Assembly: GCF_022402485.1 (NCBI RefSeq)
Contig: NZ_JAKRSA010000009.1
Coordinates: 124,001 to 188,000 of the forward strand
DNA: 64,000 nt
Reading direction: 5' to 3'
Source of the DNA: Phenylobacterium sp.
GTDB lineage: Bacteria; Pseudomonadota; Alphaproteobacteria; Caulobacterales; Caulobacteraceae
The translations under genes and the position numbers were made by a program. The notes beneath the pieces are model-generated. The model made no database searches and was not told where the DNA came from. It saw only the letters and a program-made list of their open reading frames with translations. Each line of letters opens with the position of its first letter. Positions within the stretch are counted from its first letter, which is position 1. Shown piece by piece: positions 43,541-51,454 of the stretch.

Positions 43541-44917
43541 ATGTCTCCCGCCCCGCCCGCTCCGATCCCCTTCTCTGAAGCCCTGCGGGTCTGGACGCGC
43601 ATCGCCGCCCTGTCGTTCGGCGGCCCCGCCGGTCAGATCGCGGTGATGCACAGGATCCTGGTGCAAGAGAAGCGCTGGCTCGGCGAGCAGCGGTTCTTGC
43701 ATGCCCTCAACTACTGCATGCTGCTGCCGGGGCCTGAGGCCCAGCAATTGGCCATCTATATCGGCTGGCTGATGCACCGTACGGCTGGCGGACTGGCTGC
43801 GGGCCTGCTGTTTGTCCTGCCAGGTTTCCTGGCGATCACGGGCCTGAGCATTCTCTACATGACGCTGGGAGCCCTGGGACCAGTGGCTGCGATCTTCTTC
43901 GGGCTAAAGGCCGCCGTCCTGGTGATTGTCGTTCAGGCCATGCTTCGGATCGGCGGTCGCGCCCTGCGCAACCGGACCTTGATGGCCTTGGCAGCGGCGG
44001 CCTTCCTGGCGATTGCGGTGTTTGGCGTCGCCTTTCCGCTCATCATCCTGGCGGCTGGCTTGATCGGATTTCTGGGGGCAAGGATGCACCTGCCCGCCTT
44101 CGCCGTCAGCGGCGGCCACAGCGGCCTGGCTGACGGCGGCGTCTCCGAGGGCGAGACCGTGCTTGGCGAGTCCAGCCCTGCGCATACGCGGCCCAATCTC
44201 GCCTGGGCCCTGCGGACGGGAGCCGTGATCATGGTCCTCTGGTTGGCGCCCGTGCTGACGCTCGGGCTCTCGCTCGGTTGGGACAATGTCTTCACCCAGA
44301 TCGCGGTGTTCTTCAGCAAGATGGCCGTGGTCACCTTTGGCGGTGCCTATGCGGTCCTGGCCTATGTGGCGCAGGAGGCGGTGCAGACCTATGGCTGGCT
44401 GCGACCAGGTGAGATGCTCGACGGTCTGGCCCTGGCCGAGACCACGCCTGGCCCCCTGATCATGGTCACCCAGTTCGTGGGGTTCCTCGGGGCGGCGCGA
44501 AACGCGACAGGCCTCGACCCTCTCTGGGCCGGTGTGCTGGGGGGGATCCTGACCACCTGGGTAACCTTTACCCCCTGCTTTCTTTGGATTTTCCTTGGAG
44601 CGCCCTTTGTCGAGGCCCTGCGCAGCGCCCGCGCCCTGAACGCTGCCCTGGCCGCGATCACCGCGGCCGTGGTGGGCGTGATCCTGAACCTCGCCCTGTG
44701 GTTTGCCCTGCACGTCCTCTTTGCCCAGGTCCAGGAGGCGGGCCCCGACTGGCTTGCCCTCAGCGTCCCGGTACTCGACAGCGTGGACCTGGCCAGCCTT
44801 GGCCTGACCCTCGCTGCGGCGATCGCGGCCTTCGGGTTTCGGATTGGCGTCGTCCCCCTCTTGCTCGGCTGCGCAGCGGCCGGCCTTGGCCTCCATGGCG
44901 CAGGCCTCCTCGTTTAA
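43541..44917 (+). CDS. chrA: ChrA, chromate ion transporter
   Basis: This 458-aa membrane protein has two homologous CHR domains, with about 10 helices. Typical blocks are ALSFGGPAGQIAVMHRILVQ, LNYCMLLPGPEAQQLAIYIG, and in the second domain AVVTFGGAYAVLAYVAQEAV and ALAETTPGPLIMVTQFVGFL. ChrA exports chromate and confers resistance. ATG 43541 is chosen to begin MSPAPPAPIPFSEALRVW. It is divergent from fbpA. SigF/NrsF at 26-27 kb may respond to the same stress, but no SigF motif lies before chrA. Confidence 0.93.
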   Translation: MSPAPPAPIPFSEALRVWTRIAALSFGGPAGQIAVMHRILVQEKRWLGEQRFLHALNYCMLLPGPEAQQLAIYIGWLMHRTAGGLAAGLLFVLPGFLAITGLSILYMTLGALGPVAAIFFGLKAAVLVIVVQAMLRIGGRALRNRTLMALAAAAFLAIAVFGVAFPLIILAAGLIGFLGARMHLPAFAVSGGHSGLADGGVSEGETVLGESSPAHTRPNLAWALRTGAVIMVLWLAPVLTLGLSLGWDNVFTQIAVFFSKMAVVTFGGAYAVLAYVAQEAVQTYGWLRPGEMLDGLALAETTPGPLIMVTQFVGFLGAARNATGLDPLWAGVLGGILTTWVTFTPCFLWIFLGAPFVEALRSARALNAALAAITAAVVGVILNLALWFALHVLFAQVQEAGPDWLALSVPVLDSVDLASLGLTLAAAIAAFGFRIGVVPLLLGCAAAGLGLHGAGLLV

Positions 44918-44975
44918 GACGGCACCGGCCGCAGCGCGATTTCTCCTGAAGGGGCGGACCTGCTAAGCCCCGAGC

Positions 44976-45401
44976 ATGACACACCCCACATCCCCCTCCA
45001 GCCTCAGCGCCGGCCTGCGCTGTCGCTGCCCCAACTGTGGCCAAGGCAAGCTGTTCAAGGGTTATCTCACCTTGGCCGCAGGCTGTGACCAGTGTGGCCT
45101 GGACTATGGGTTCGCCGACCCGGCTGACGGCCCAGCCTTCTTCGTGATGACCGGGGTGGGCGTCGTCGTCACAACCCTGTGGGCCATCTGGGCGGTGATG
45201 GCCCAGCCGCCGATCTGGGCTCAGATGGCCGTGGCCTTTCCGGCCATGATCGGCGGGTGCCTGGGCAGCCTGCGGCCGGTCAAGGCCTGGCTGGTGGCTG
45301 AGCAGTTCGTGCACAAGGCCGGCGACGCCGAGTTCGATAGCGTCGGCAAGCACGGCGAGGGCGGCTTCACCCGGGACCGCCGCAAGGCGTCTGGCGGCTA
45401 A
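44976..45401 (+). CDS. DUF983 zinc-ribbon membrane protein
   Basis: This 141-aa protein has a zinc ribbon (LRCRCPNCGQGKLF, with a second CxxCG in AAGCDQCGLDYGFADPADGP) followed by two membrane helices (FFVMTGVGVVVTTLWAIWAV, AQMAVAFPAMIGGC). This is the DUF983 pattern, found in alphaproteobacteria near respiratory or cell-cycle genes. Function unknown. Confidence 0.87.
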   Translation: MTHPTSPSSLSAGLRCRCPNCGQGKLFKGYLTLAAGCDQCGLDYGFADPADGPAFFVMTGVGVVVTTLWAIWAVMAQPPIWAQMAVAFPAMIGGCLGSLRPVKAWLVAEQFVHKAGDAEFDSVGKHGEGGFTRDRRKASGG

Positions 45402-45471
45402 AAAACCCTGCGGCAAATTAACCTGCTGTTTGGCAAAGCGGACCACGGCTCTCCCCATGTGGAGAGCAGAC

Positions 45472-45657
45472 GTGACCTTGGAAGACCGGTTCAAGTCAGC
45501 CGTGCAGCGCGCCTATGCGGCGGCCGGTGTGCGCCTGCAGGAGCACCATGCCGAGTCCCTGGCCAGCGTCTACGCCAATTGGGCTGAGGGCGCCGATGAG
45601 GGCGTGGTGGCCCGGGTCGAACGCGCCCTGGCCGCCTCGCTCGGCGTGCGCGCTTAG
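45472..45657 (+). CDS. Small hypothetical protein
   Basis: A 61-aa protein that starts GTG at 45472 (TLEDRFKSAVQRAYAAAGVR), preceded by GGAGAG at ideal spacing. Upstream ATG (45457) and TTG (45430) lack such a site. It has a helical pattern, LASVYANWAEGADEGVVARV, with no signal or membrane helix. No family recognised. Confidence 0.6.
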   Translation: MTLEDRFKSAVQRAYAAAGVRLQEHHAESLASVYANWAEGADEGVVARVERALAASLGVRA

Positions 45658-45717
45658 GGCGCGCTCAGCCCCCGGTTTTCCCGACCTCGCCGTTGGAAAT
45701 CCCTCAGGCTTCCAACG

Positions 45718-46263
45718 TCAGCGACCTGGCGTGGCCAGGATCTCCACCTCCCCAGCATAGCCTTTGGCCCGGACCGCCGCGATCTGGGCTTCGATCTCCG
45801 GGACCGGCAGGGCTGTGGGGCGGCTGAACATGTAGATCTTCTCGAACCCCGGCTCAGCGGAGATGAACCACTGGCCATCGGGGGCATGGGCAATAACCCG
45901 ATAGGTCCGGCTGGGGCGGAAGGGGCCAAAGCGGTAGCGGACGGCAAGCTCGGCGTTCTGACCGGGGTCAAGGATCTCTCCGACCCCGGAGATGGCCCGC
46001 TCGCGGCCCTCTGGCCCGCCCTGGCGGCAGGCGTCGGTCACGGCGATCTCGCCCCGCTCGGTGCGCCCATAGCTGGTGGTGGCGTATTCGCAGCCCCGGG
46101 TCAGGCTGGTCGGCGTCCGCGCCTGTTCGTACCAGACGCCTGTATAGAACACCTCGACGGCCAGCGGCCCGGCGGTCGGAGGATCAGCCGCCAGCGCGGG
46201 GGCGGCAACCGCCCCAAGAGACAGGCCGGCCAGGGCGGCGGCAAGGACGGAAGTGTGCGACAT
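45718..46263 (-). CDS. Lipocalin-like secreted protein (Blc family)
   Basis: This 181-aa protein has a signal peptide (MSHTSVLAAALAGLSLGAVA ...) and a bacterial lipocalin pattern. The first strand motif G-x-W-Y-E is in FYTGVWYEQARTPTSLTRGC; later blocks are TYRVIAHAPDGQWFISAEPG and EKIYMFSRPTALPVPEIEAQ. Such proteins bind lipids in the periplasm or outer membrane. There is no lipobox cysteine. GGAG precedes ATG 46263; the longer frame is not preferred. It is a single gene. Confidence 0.78.
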   Translation of the reverse strand: MSHTSVLAAALAGLSLGAVAAPALAADPPTAGPLAVEVFYTGVWYEQARTPTSLTRGCEYATTSYGRTERGEIAVTDACRQGGPEGRERAISGVGEILDPGQNAELAVRYRFGPFRPSRTYRVIAHAPDGQWFISAEPGFEKIYMFSRPTALPVPEIEAQIAAVRAKGYAGEVEILATPGR

Positions 46264-46373
46264 AGCGGGGCTCCTTTTGAGGATCACGGGCGGTCCGCAG
46301 AGATACGGCGCAGCTCAGTCTGTGGCTTCACGGCCTGCGTGCGTCTAACGCGCCAAACGGCTAAAGGGGGGCG

Positions 46374-47987
46374 ATGCTGCGGATCTCCGAACTCAAGCTG
46401 CCCCTGGATCATGCCCCTGACGCCCTGCCGGCGGCCATCGCCGCGCGGCTGGGGGTGACTGAGGCCGACATCACCCGCTGGTCGGTGTGGAAGCGGGCCC
46501 ATGACGCCCGGCGCAAGTCGGCGATCCTCAAGGTCTATATCGTAGATGTGGAGGTCGCGGACGAGGCCGTGGTGCGCGCCCGGGTCAGCGATGACCCGCA
46601 TATCCGCCCAACGCCTGACACCACCTATCGCCATGTGGCCAAGGCCCCGCCGCCTGGCCGCCTGCGCCCTGTGGTCATCGGCGCAGGCCCCTGCGGGCTG
46701 TTTGCCGGCCTGATCCTGGCCGAGATGGGCTTTCGACCGATCATTCTCGATCGCGGCAAGGTGGTGCGGGAGCGGACCAAGGACACCTGGGGTCTCTGGC
46801 GGCGCAGCGAGTTGAACCCGGAGTCCAACGTTCAGTATGGCGAGGGCGGGGCCGGCACATTCTCGGACGGCAAGCTCTACAGCCAGATCAAGGATCCCCG
46901 CTTCCTGGGGCGCAAGGTGCTCACCGAGTTCGTCGCCGCCGGGGCTCCGGCTGAGATCCTCACTGAGGCCCATCCCCACATCGGCACGTTCCGTCTGGTG
47001 ACCATGGTGGAATCCCTGCGGGCCAAGATCGAGGCCCTGGGCGGCGAATACCGGTTCGAGCATCGGGTCACCGACCTTGAGCTCGACCGTGCCGCGGACG
47101 GCGCACACCGCCTACGCGGCGTCCATCTGCACACCGGGGAGTTCCTCGAGACCGATCAGGTGGTGCTGGCCATCGGCCATTCCTCGCGGGACACCTTCCA
47201 GGCCCTTTATGACCGAGGCGTCCATGTGGAGGCCAAACCCTTCTCCATTGGCTTTCGGATCGAGCACCCGCAGTCCTGGATTGATCAGGCGATGTTTGGC
47301 GCTTGCGCGGGTCATCCCGACCTTGGGGCGGCGGCCTATTCCCTGTCTCACCCCTGCGCCAATGGCCGCACGGTCTACAGTTTCTGCATGTGCCCTGGCG
47401 GTACGGTGGTGGCGGCGGCCTCCGAACCCGGCCGCCTGGTGACCAACGGCATGAGTCAGTATTCGCGCAATGAGCGGAACGCCAATGCTGGCTTTGTGGT
47501 CGGCATCTCGCCGGCCGACCACGGAAGCGACCATCCCCTGGCCGGCATTGAGCTGCAGCGGGACCTGGAGGCTCGGGCCTTCGTGGCCGGCGGACGGGAC
47601 TATTTCGCCCCGGGCCAGCGAGTGGGCGACTTCATCGCGGGCCAGGCCTCCACCGACCTTGGCCCAGTGGTTCCAAGCTATCGCCCGGGCGTGCGGCCCA
47701 CCGATGTGGCGGCGCTGATGCCGGACTATGTGGTCGAGGCCATGCGCGAAGCCCTGCCGGTGTTCGGCCGCAAGATCCCCCGGTATGACGACCCCGACGC
47801 CCTGCTGACCGGGGTCGAAACCCGCACCTCCTCCCCCATCCGCATTACCCGCGGGGCGGATTTCCAGAGCCTGAACGTGCGCGGCCTCTACCCGGCCGGC
47901 GAAGGGGCAGGCTATGCGGGGGGCATCTTCTCGGCGGCGGTGGACGGCATCAAGGTCGCCGAGGCCATCGCCCTGGCCAGACCCTGA
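46374..47987 (+). CDS. FAD-dependent dehydrogenase (COG2509 type)
   Basis: This 537-aa protein has an N-terminal helical region (about residues 1-90), then an FAD-binding Rossmann fold (RPVVIGAGPCGLFAGLILAE), a GEGGAGTFSDGKLYSQ loop, a FSIGFRIEHPQSWIDQAMFG block, and a C-terminal LYPAGEGAGYAGGIFSAAVD FAD motif. This is the widespread family of uncharacterised flavoprotein dehydrogenases. AAAGGGGG precedes ATG. The reaction is unknown. Confidence 0.87.
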   Translation: MLRISELKLPLDHAPDALPAAIAARLGVTEADITRWSVWKRAHDARRKSAILKVYIVDVEVADEAVVRARVSDDPHIRPTPDTTYRHVAKAPPPGRLRPVVIGAGPCGLFAGLILAEMGFRPIILDRGKVVRERTKDTWGLWRRSELNPESNVQYGEGGAGTFSDGKLYSQIKDPRFLGRKVLTEFVAAGAPAEILTEAHPHIGTFRLVTMVESLRAKIEALGGEYRFEHRVTDLELDRAADGAHRLRGVHLHTGEFLETDQVVLAIGHSSRDTFQALYDRGVHVEAKPFSIGFRIEHPQSWIDQAMFGACAGHPDLGAAAYSLSHPCANGRTVYSFCMCPGGTVVAAASEPGRLVTNGMSQYSRNERNANAGFVVGISPADHGSDHPLAGIELQRDLEARAFVAGGRDYFAPGQRVGDFIAGQASTDLGPVVPSYRPGVRPTDVAALMPDYVVEAMREALPVFGRKIPRYDDPDALLTGVETRTSSPIRITRGADFQSLNVRGLYPAGEGAGYAGGIFSAAVDGIKVAEAIALARP

Positions 47988-48021
47988 GGCGGTCCGCCAG
48001 TGGAGGCCGCCGAGCCGCGCC

Positions 48022-49278
48022 CTAGGGGATGCCCCCGTCGGGCTGATATCTGGGTGCCTTGGCAAAGTCCTCCGGGCCGAAGGGCTGATCCCTGAAGAGA
48101 TAGGGATAGTAGAACTCCCGGATCTCAGTGTGATAGGCGCGGACCCGGTCCTGATAGGCCAGCTGGGCGGTGACATCGGTTTCCGCCAGCCGGTGCATCA
48201 TCTGCTGCAGGCCCACCGGCGGCATCAGCCAGCCTGCCACCCCCGACAGCTGCTCCCGGCGCTCAATCCCCTGACGATAGGCCTGGGACAGGTCCGCCAC
48301 GGCCACGTCCCCCAGATGCTGGAAAGCGAAGTACCACTTCCAATGAAAGGGTTCGGTCATGGGGGCTGTGTCCGCCCACTCCGGATAGAGGGCGATAAAC
48401 TGGTCGAGGGTCGGCTGGCGGGGCAGATCCCAGGCGCCGTGGACTGCGTCCCGGTTCTCCCGGGCCAGACGCGGCCCTTCGGTCACAGGCACGGCGGCCG
48501 TGACCACGAGGTTCGCCGCTGCCGGCCCCACAAGGGTCAGACCAAACCACAGGCTGGCCAGGGCTGCCGCATTGACGGTGGAGCGAGCCCCAAGCCGAGC
48601 CACGGCAAGGATCGCCAAGGTCCAGAAGACCACCACCCCGATCAAGGCTGCAGCAAACATCAGGGCCGTGCCCAGGGCCGCACCCTCGACCAGGGCCCCG
48701 ACACCAAAGGGGGCCAGCAGGGCGAGCGCCACCAGAGCGGCGCGCACCCCGGCTCTCGAGATGAAGATCCGGCTCAGGGATCTGGGGATCGCCTGGAGCG
48801 CCGCCAGCCGGCCAGCCTCCCGTTCCCCCGACCACAGGTCATGAAGCAGGACGATCAGCACCAGGGGGGCGAGATACACAGTCACAAAGGCCAGATCGAA
48901 CCGTCCGGGCAAGGCCAGTTCCGGGTTGGCCTGCTCGTTCTCGTAGAGCTGCGCCTCCAGTGCCAGGGCACGTACCCTCAGGACCGAGGGGCTGAGGTCC
49001 CGCTGCCCCAGGGCGGCGAAGGCCAGGGGCGATGGGGAGTCCCAGGTGGGAAAATAGGTGCCATAGGCCGAGCCGCCGGCGTCGCTGGTGCGGGCGGCGA
49101 CGGTGACATCTTCTTCGGCCTGCAAGGCGAGCACCTGGGCGATCGCCGCTCGGTCCCGGGCTGTCTCGGCCAGGCCAAAGGCGACGGCGACGCTGGCCAG
49201 AACAGCCAGGAGCAAGATGGCACTCAGCGCCGACCGTGACCGTCCAAGGAACCAGAGTTCGCGCAGGATGGCCCTCAT
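48022..49278 (-). CDS. ABC-2 type transporter permease with DUF3526 (second subunit)
   Basis: This 418-aa membrane protein has an N-terminal helix (LSAILLLAVLASVAVAFGLA), a large periplasmic loop, and five or six further helices. The ELALPGRFDLAFVTVYLAPL and LLHDLWSGEREAGRLAALQA blocks identify the DUF3526 ABC-2 family. It overlaps the first permease gene by 4 nt and is the last gene of an operon begun by a TonB receptor. In Caulobacter a comparable receptor/ABC set (znuGHI) is Zur-controlled as I recall, so zinc or zincophore transport is inferred. Confidence 0.85.
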   Translation of the reverse strand: MRAILRELWFLGRSRSALSAILLLAVLASVAVAFGLAETARDRAAIAQVLALQAEEDVTVAARTSDAGGSAYGTYFPTWDSPSPLAFAALGQRDLSPSVLRVRALALEAQLYENEQANPELALPGRFDLAFVTVYLAPLVLIVLLHDLWSGEREAGRLAALQAIPRSLSRIFISRAGVRAALVALALLAPFGVGALVEGAALGTALMFAAALIGVVVFWTLAILAVARLGARSTVNAAALASLWFGLTLVGPAAANLVVTAAVPVTEGPRLARENRDAVHGAWDLPRQPTLDQFIALYPEWADTAPMTEPFHWKWYFAFQHLGDVAVADLSQAYRQGIERREQLSGVAGWLMPPVGLQQMMHRLAETDVTAQLAYQDRVRAYHTEIREFYYPYLFRDQPFGPEDFAKAPRYQPDGGIP

Positions 49279-50723
49279 CGTGACTCTCCCATCAGTCGTC
49301 GACTGGCCAGAACCAGCAGGCCCACTGCGGCGGCAAGCCAGAGGGCCAGGACCCCAAGGCCTGGGATCATGGAGGCGACGCGGGCCTGCGGGGTGGCCGG
49401 GGTGAAGCTGAAGTCTGGCATGCCAGCCCAGTTCTCCGCCGCAACCCGAGTCCGCTGTTCGGCCTCGGAATCGCTACTCCGCGCCGCGTCGTCCTCCGGA
49501 CGCACGTCCTCGGCATGCAGACGGTTCAGCCGCTGCACCAGATCAAAGCGATGAGCCTCGGCCTGCTCCAGGAAGCGGACATGGTTTTCCAGGTCCGTCG
49601 CCGCCCCGGCCATGGCCGCCTTACGCACCGCAAGCGCCGGACTGAAGATCGCGCCGGCCGCCAGCCAGCGCGACTGCGCCCGCTGCTGGTCGGCTGTGCG
49701 GCGGGCATAGTCGGCGAACAGGCGCGAGGTCAGGGCCTCCCCCTCGGCGGAGACCAGGCCGCGATAGTTGACCGGCAGGTCTTCAATCCGACTGACCCCG
49801 TACTCGGCCAGGGTGCGCGCGCGGAAGGCGGCAAAGAACGGATCATCGGGATTGTGGCTGTCGCCGATGGTCCGGGCTTCGCGGGTAATCCGCAGGTCGG
49901 TCTCCACCCGGGGCGGGGCGGGCTCAGCCTGGGCGGCCAGGGCCGAGGCGGCCCGGGGGGTGAGCACGACCACCACGGCCCAGAGTGCGATCAGGCCCAA
50001 GAGGGCACCCCGGCTGGATCCGGCCAGGGCTGAAACGGCCACCACCATCAGGACCCAGATGGCCAGATAAATCATGAAGGCCGCCGCGATCAGCGCGCCG
50101 GCGGTCGCTTCCCCCGGGGCGCTTGAGGCGGCGATCACCAGGGCGGCCAAGGCCGGGGCCAGGGCCACCGCCGCCACAGCCCCCAGGGCCAGGCTCTTGC
50201 CCAAGAGCACCTCGCCGGGCCGGGCCCCATGGACGCGCAGCTGCCGCAGAACTCCGGTCGCCCGCTCCCGCGCCACCACCGAAAATCCCAGGAAGATCAG
50301 TAGCAAGGGCGCCAGGGCCTGCAGCACGAAGGCCGGGGTCAGCTGGCCAAAGCGTATGAGGCCCGAAGACTCCCGCATGGCCCCGAAGGTGGCGGAGTTT
50401 TGCCGATGCCCCTCCAGGAAGAGCGTCGTGCCGGTAAAGGGGTCGACCCCTGGCTCAAAGGCCGCAAGCGGGCTGACGGGCCGATGCACATAGGCGCCAT
50501 AATGCACCACCCGGTGCGGATGGCGGTCAGGCTGGGCCTCAAACGCGTGATCAGCCGCCGCCTGCTGTTCGGCGCGGATCGCCTGTTCGCGCCCCACATG
50601 GGCCGCCGACGTGGCCGCCGCCACCGCCGAGAGGATGATCAGCGCCAGGAGTCCGAGCCAGGCCACCCGGGTCCGCGCCAGAAGCCGAAGCTCTTCGGCG
50701 GCGATCCGCCAGACCCGCCTCAT
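49275..50723 (-). CDS. ABC-2 type transporter permease with DUF3526 (first subunit)
   Basis: This 482-aa membrane protein resembles the next gene in topology: a first helix (VAWLGLLALIILSAVAAATS), a loop, and a group of five to six helices around ERATGVLRQLRVHGARPGEV and the following stretch. It belongs to the same ABC-2/DUF3526 group. The pair probably forms a heterodimer with the ATPase encoded just before it. ABC-2 permeases are usually exporters, so import by this system would be unusual. Overlaps neighbours by 4 nt. Confidence 0.83.
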   Translation of the reverse strand: MRRVWRIAAEELRLLARTRVAWLGLLALIILSAVAAATSAAHVGREQAIRAEQQAAADHAFEAQPDRHPHRVVHYGAYVHRPVSPLAAFEPGVDPFTGTTLFLEGHRQNSATFGAMRESSGLIRFGQLTPAFVLQALAPLLLIFLGFSVVARERATGVLRQLRVHGARPGEVLLGKSLALGAVAAVALAPALAALVIAASSAPGEATAGALIAAAFMIYLAIWVLMVVAVSALAGSSRGALLGLIALWAVVVVLTPRAASALAAQAEPAPPRVETDLRITREARTIGDSHNPDDPFFAAFRARTLAEYGVSRIEDLPVNYRGLVSAEGEALTSRLFADYARRTADQQRAQSRWLAAGAIFSPALAVRKAAMAGAATDLENHVRFLEQAEAHRFDLVQRLNRLHAEDVRPEDDAARSSDSEAEQRTRVAAENWAGMPDFSFTPATPQARVASMIPGLGVLALWLAAAVGLLVLASRRLMGESR

Positions 50724-51445
50724 GCCTCTTCCCGTCCGGCGTAGCTGCGATGCAGGGCCTGGATGTCGAACCTCTGGGGCTCTGGCCCAGCCGACCAGGT
50801 CCGCCCCATTACGCCGTTTTGCAGTACGCCCACCCGGTCGGCGATCTCTGCAGCGCCAAACAGGTCATGGGTCACCATCAGCACCGCCGTCCCCTGCTGA
50901 CGCAGCGCCAGAACCAGGTCGTGGAAGTCCTTGGTCGCGGCCGGATCAAGGCCAGAGGTCGGCTCATCCAGCAGCAGGACCGGCGTCTTGCGCAGGATCG
51001 CCAGGGCGATGGCGGTCTTCTGACGCATGCCCTTGGAAAAGTCGCCCACCCGCCGCCGCTGGGCTGCCGCATCCAGCTTCACGGCCTCAAAGGCCGCATC
51101 GAGTTCCGCAAGACTGCGCTTTTCCTCAGCCAGATCGAGGAAGTAGCGCACGTTCTCCACCGCCGTCAGATGGTCATAGAGGGCGACATTCTCAGGCAGA
51201 TAGGCCGCCACGCGGCGCACCTCATCGGGGGCCACGGCCGGGTCATGCCCTCCGACCGTGACCGTCCCCCCTGAGCGCCGCAGCAGGCCCAGGATTGCAA
51301 ACAACAGGGTCGACTTGCCCGCGCCATTGCCCCCCAGCAGGGCATAGACTTCCCCCGCCGAGACGGTCAGGGACAGGCCGTCAATCACCGATCGGCCACC
51401 CCGCGCGACGACGAGATCGGTCACCGAGAGAACAGGAGAGGTCAT
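50720..51445 (-). CDS. ABC-2 type transporter ATP-binding protein
   Basis: This 241-aa ATPase has a Walker A (LLGGNGAGKSTLLFA), signature (VGDFSKGMRQKTAIALAILR) and Walker B (LLLDEPTSGLDPAA). The KGMRQK signature variant is typical of ABC-2/drug-type systems. It lies 9 nt after the TonB receptor gene and overlaps the first permease gene by 4 nt, indicating one transcript. Its partners are two DUF3526 permeases. Confidence 0.9.
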   Translation of the reverse strand: MTSPVLSVTDLVVARGGRSVIDGLSLTVSAGEVYALLGGNGAGKSTLLFAILGLLRRSGGTVTVGGHDPAVAPDEVRRVAAYLPENVALYDHLTAVENVRYFLDLAEEKRSLAELDAAFEAVKLDAAAQRRRVGDFSKGMRQKTAIALAILRKTPVLLLDEPTSGLDPAATKDFHDLVLALRQQGTAVLMVTHDLFGAAEIADRVGVLQNGVMGRTWSAGPEPQRFDIQALHRSYAGREEA

Positions 51446-51454
51446 GGACGCGCC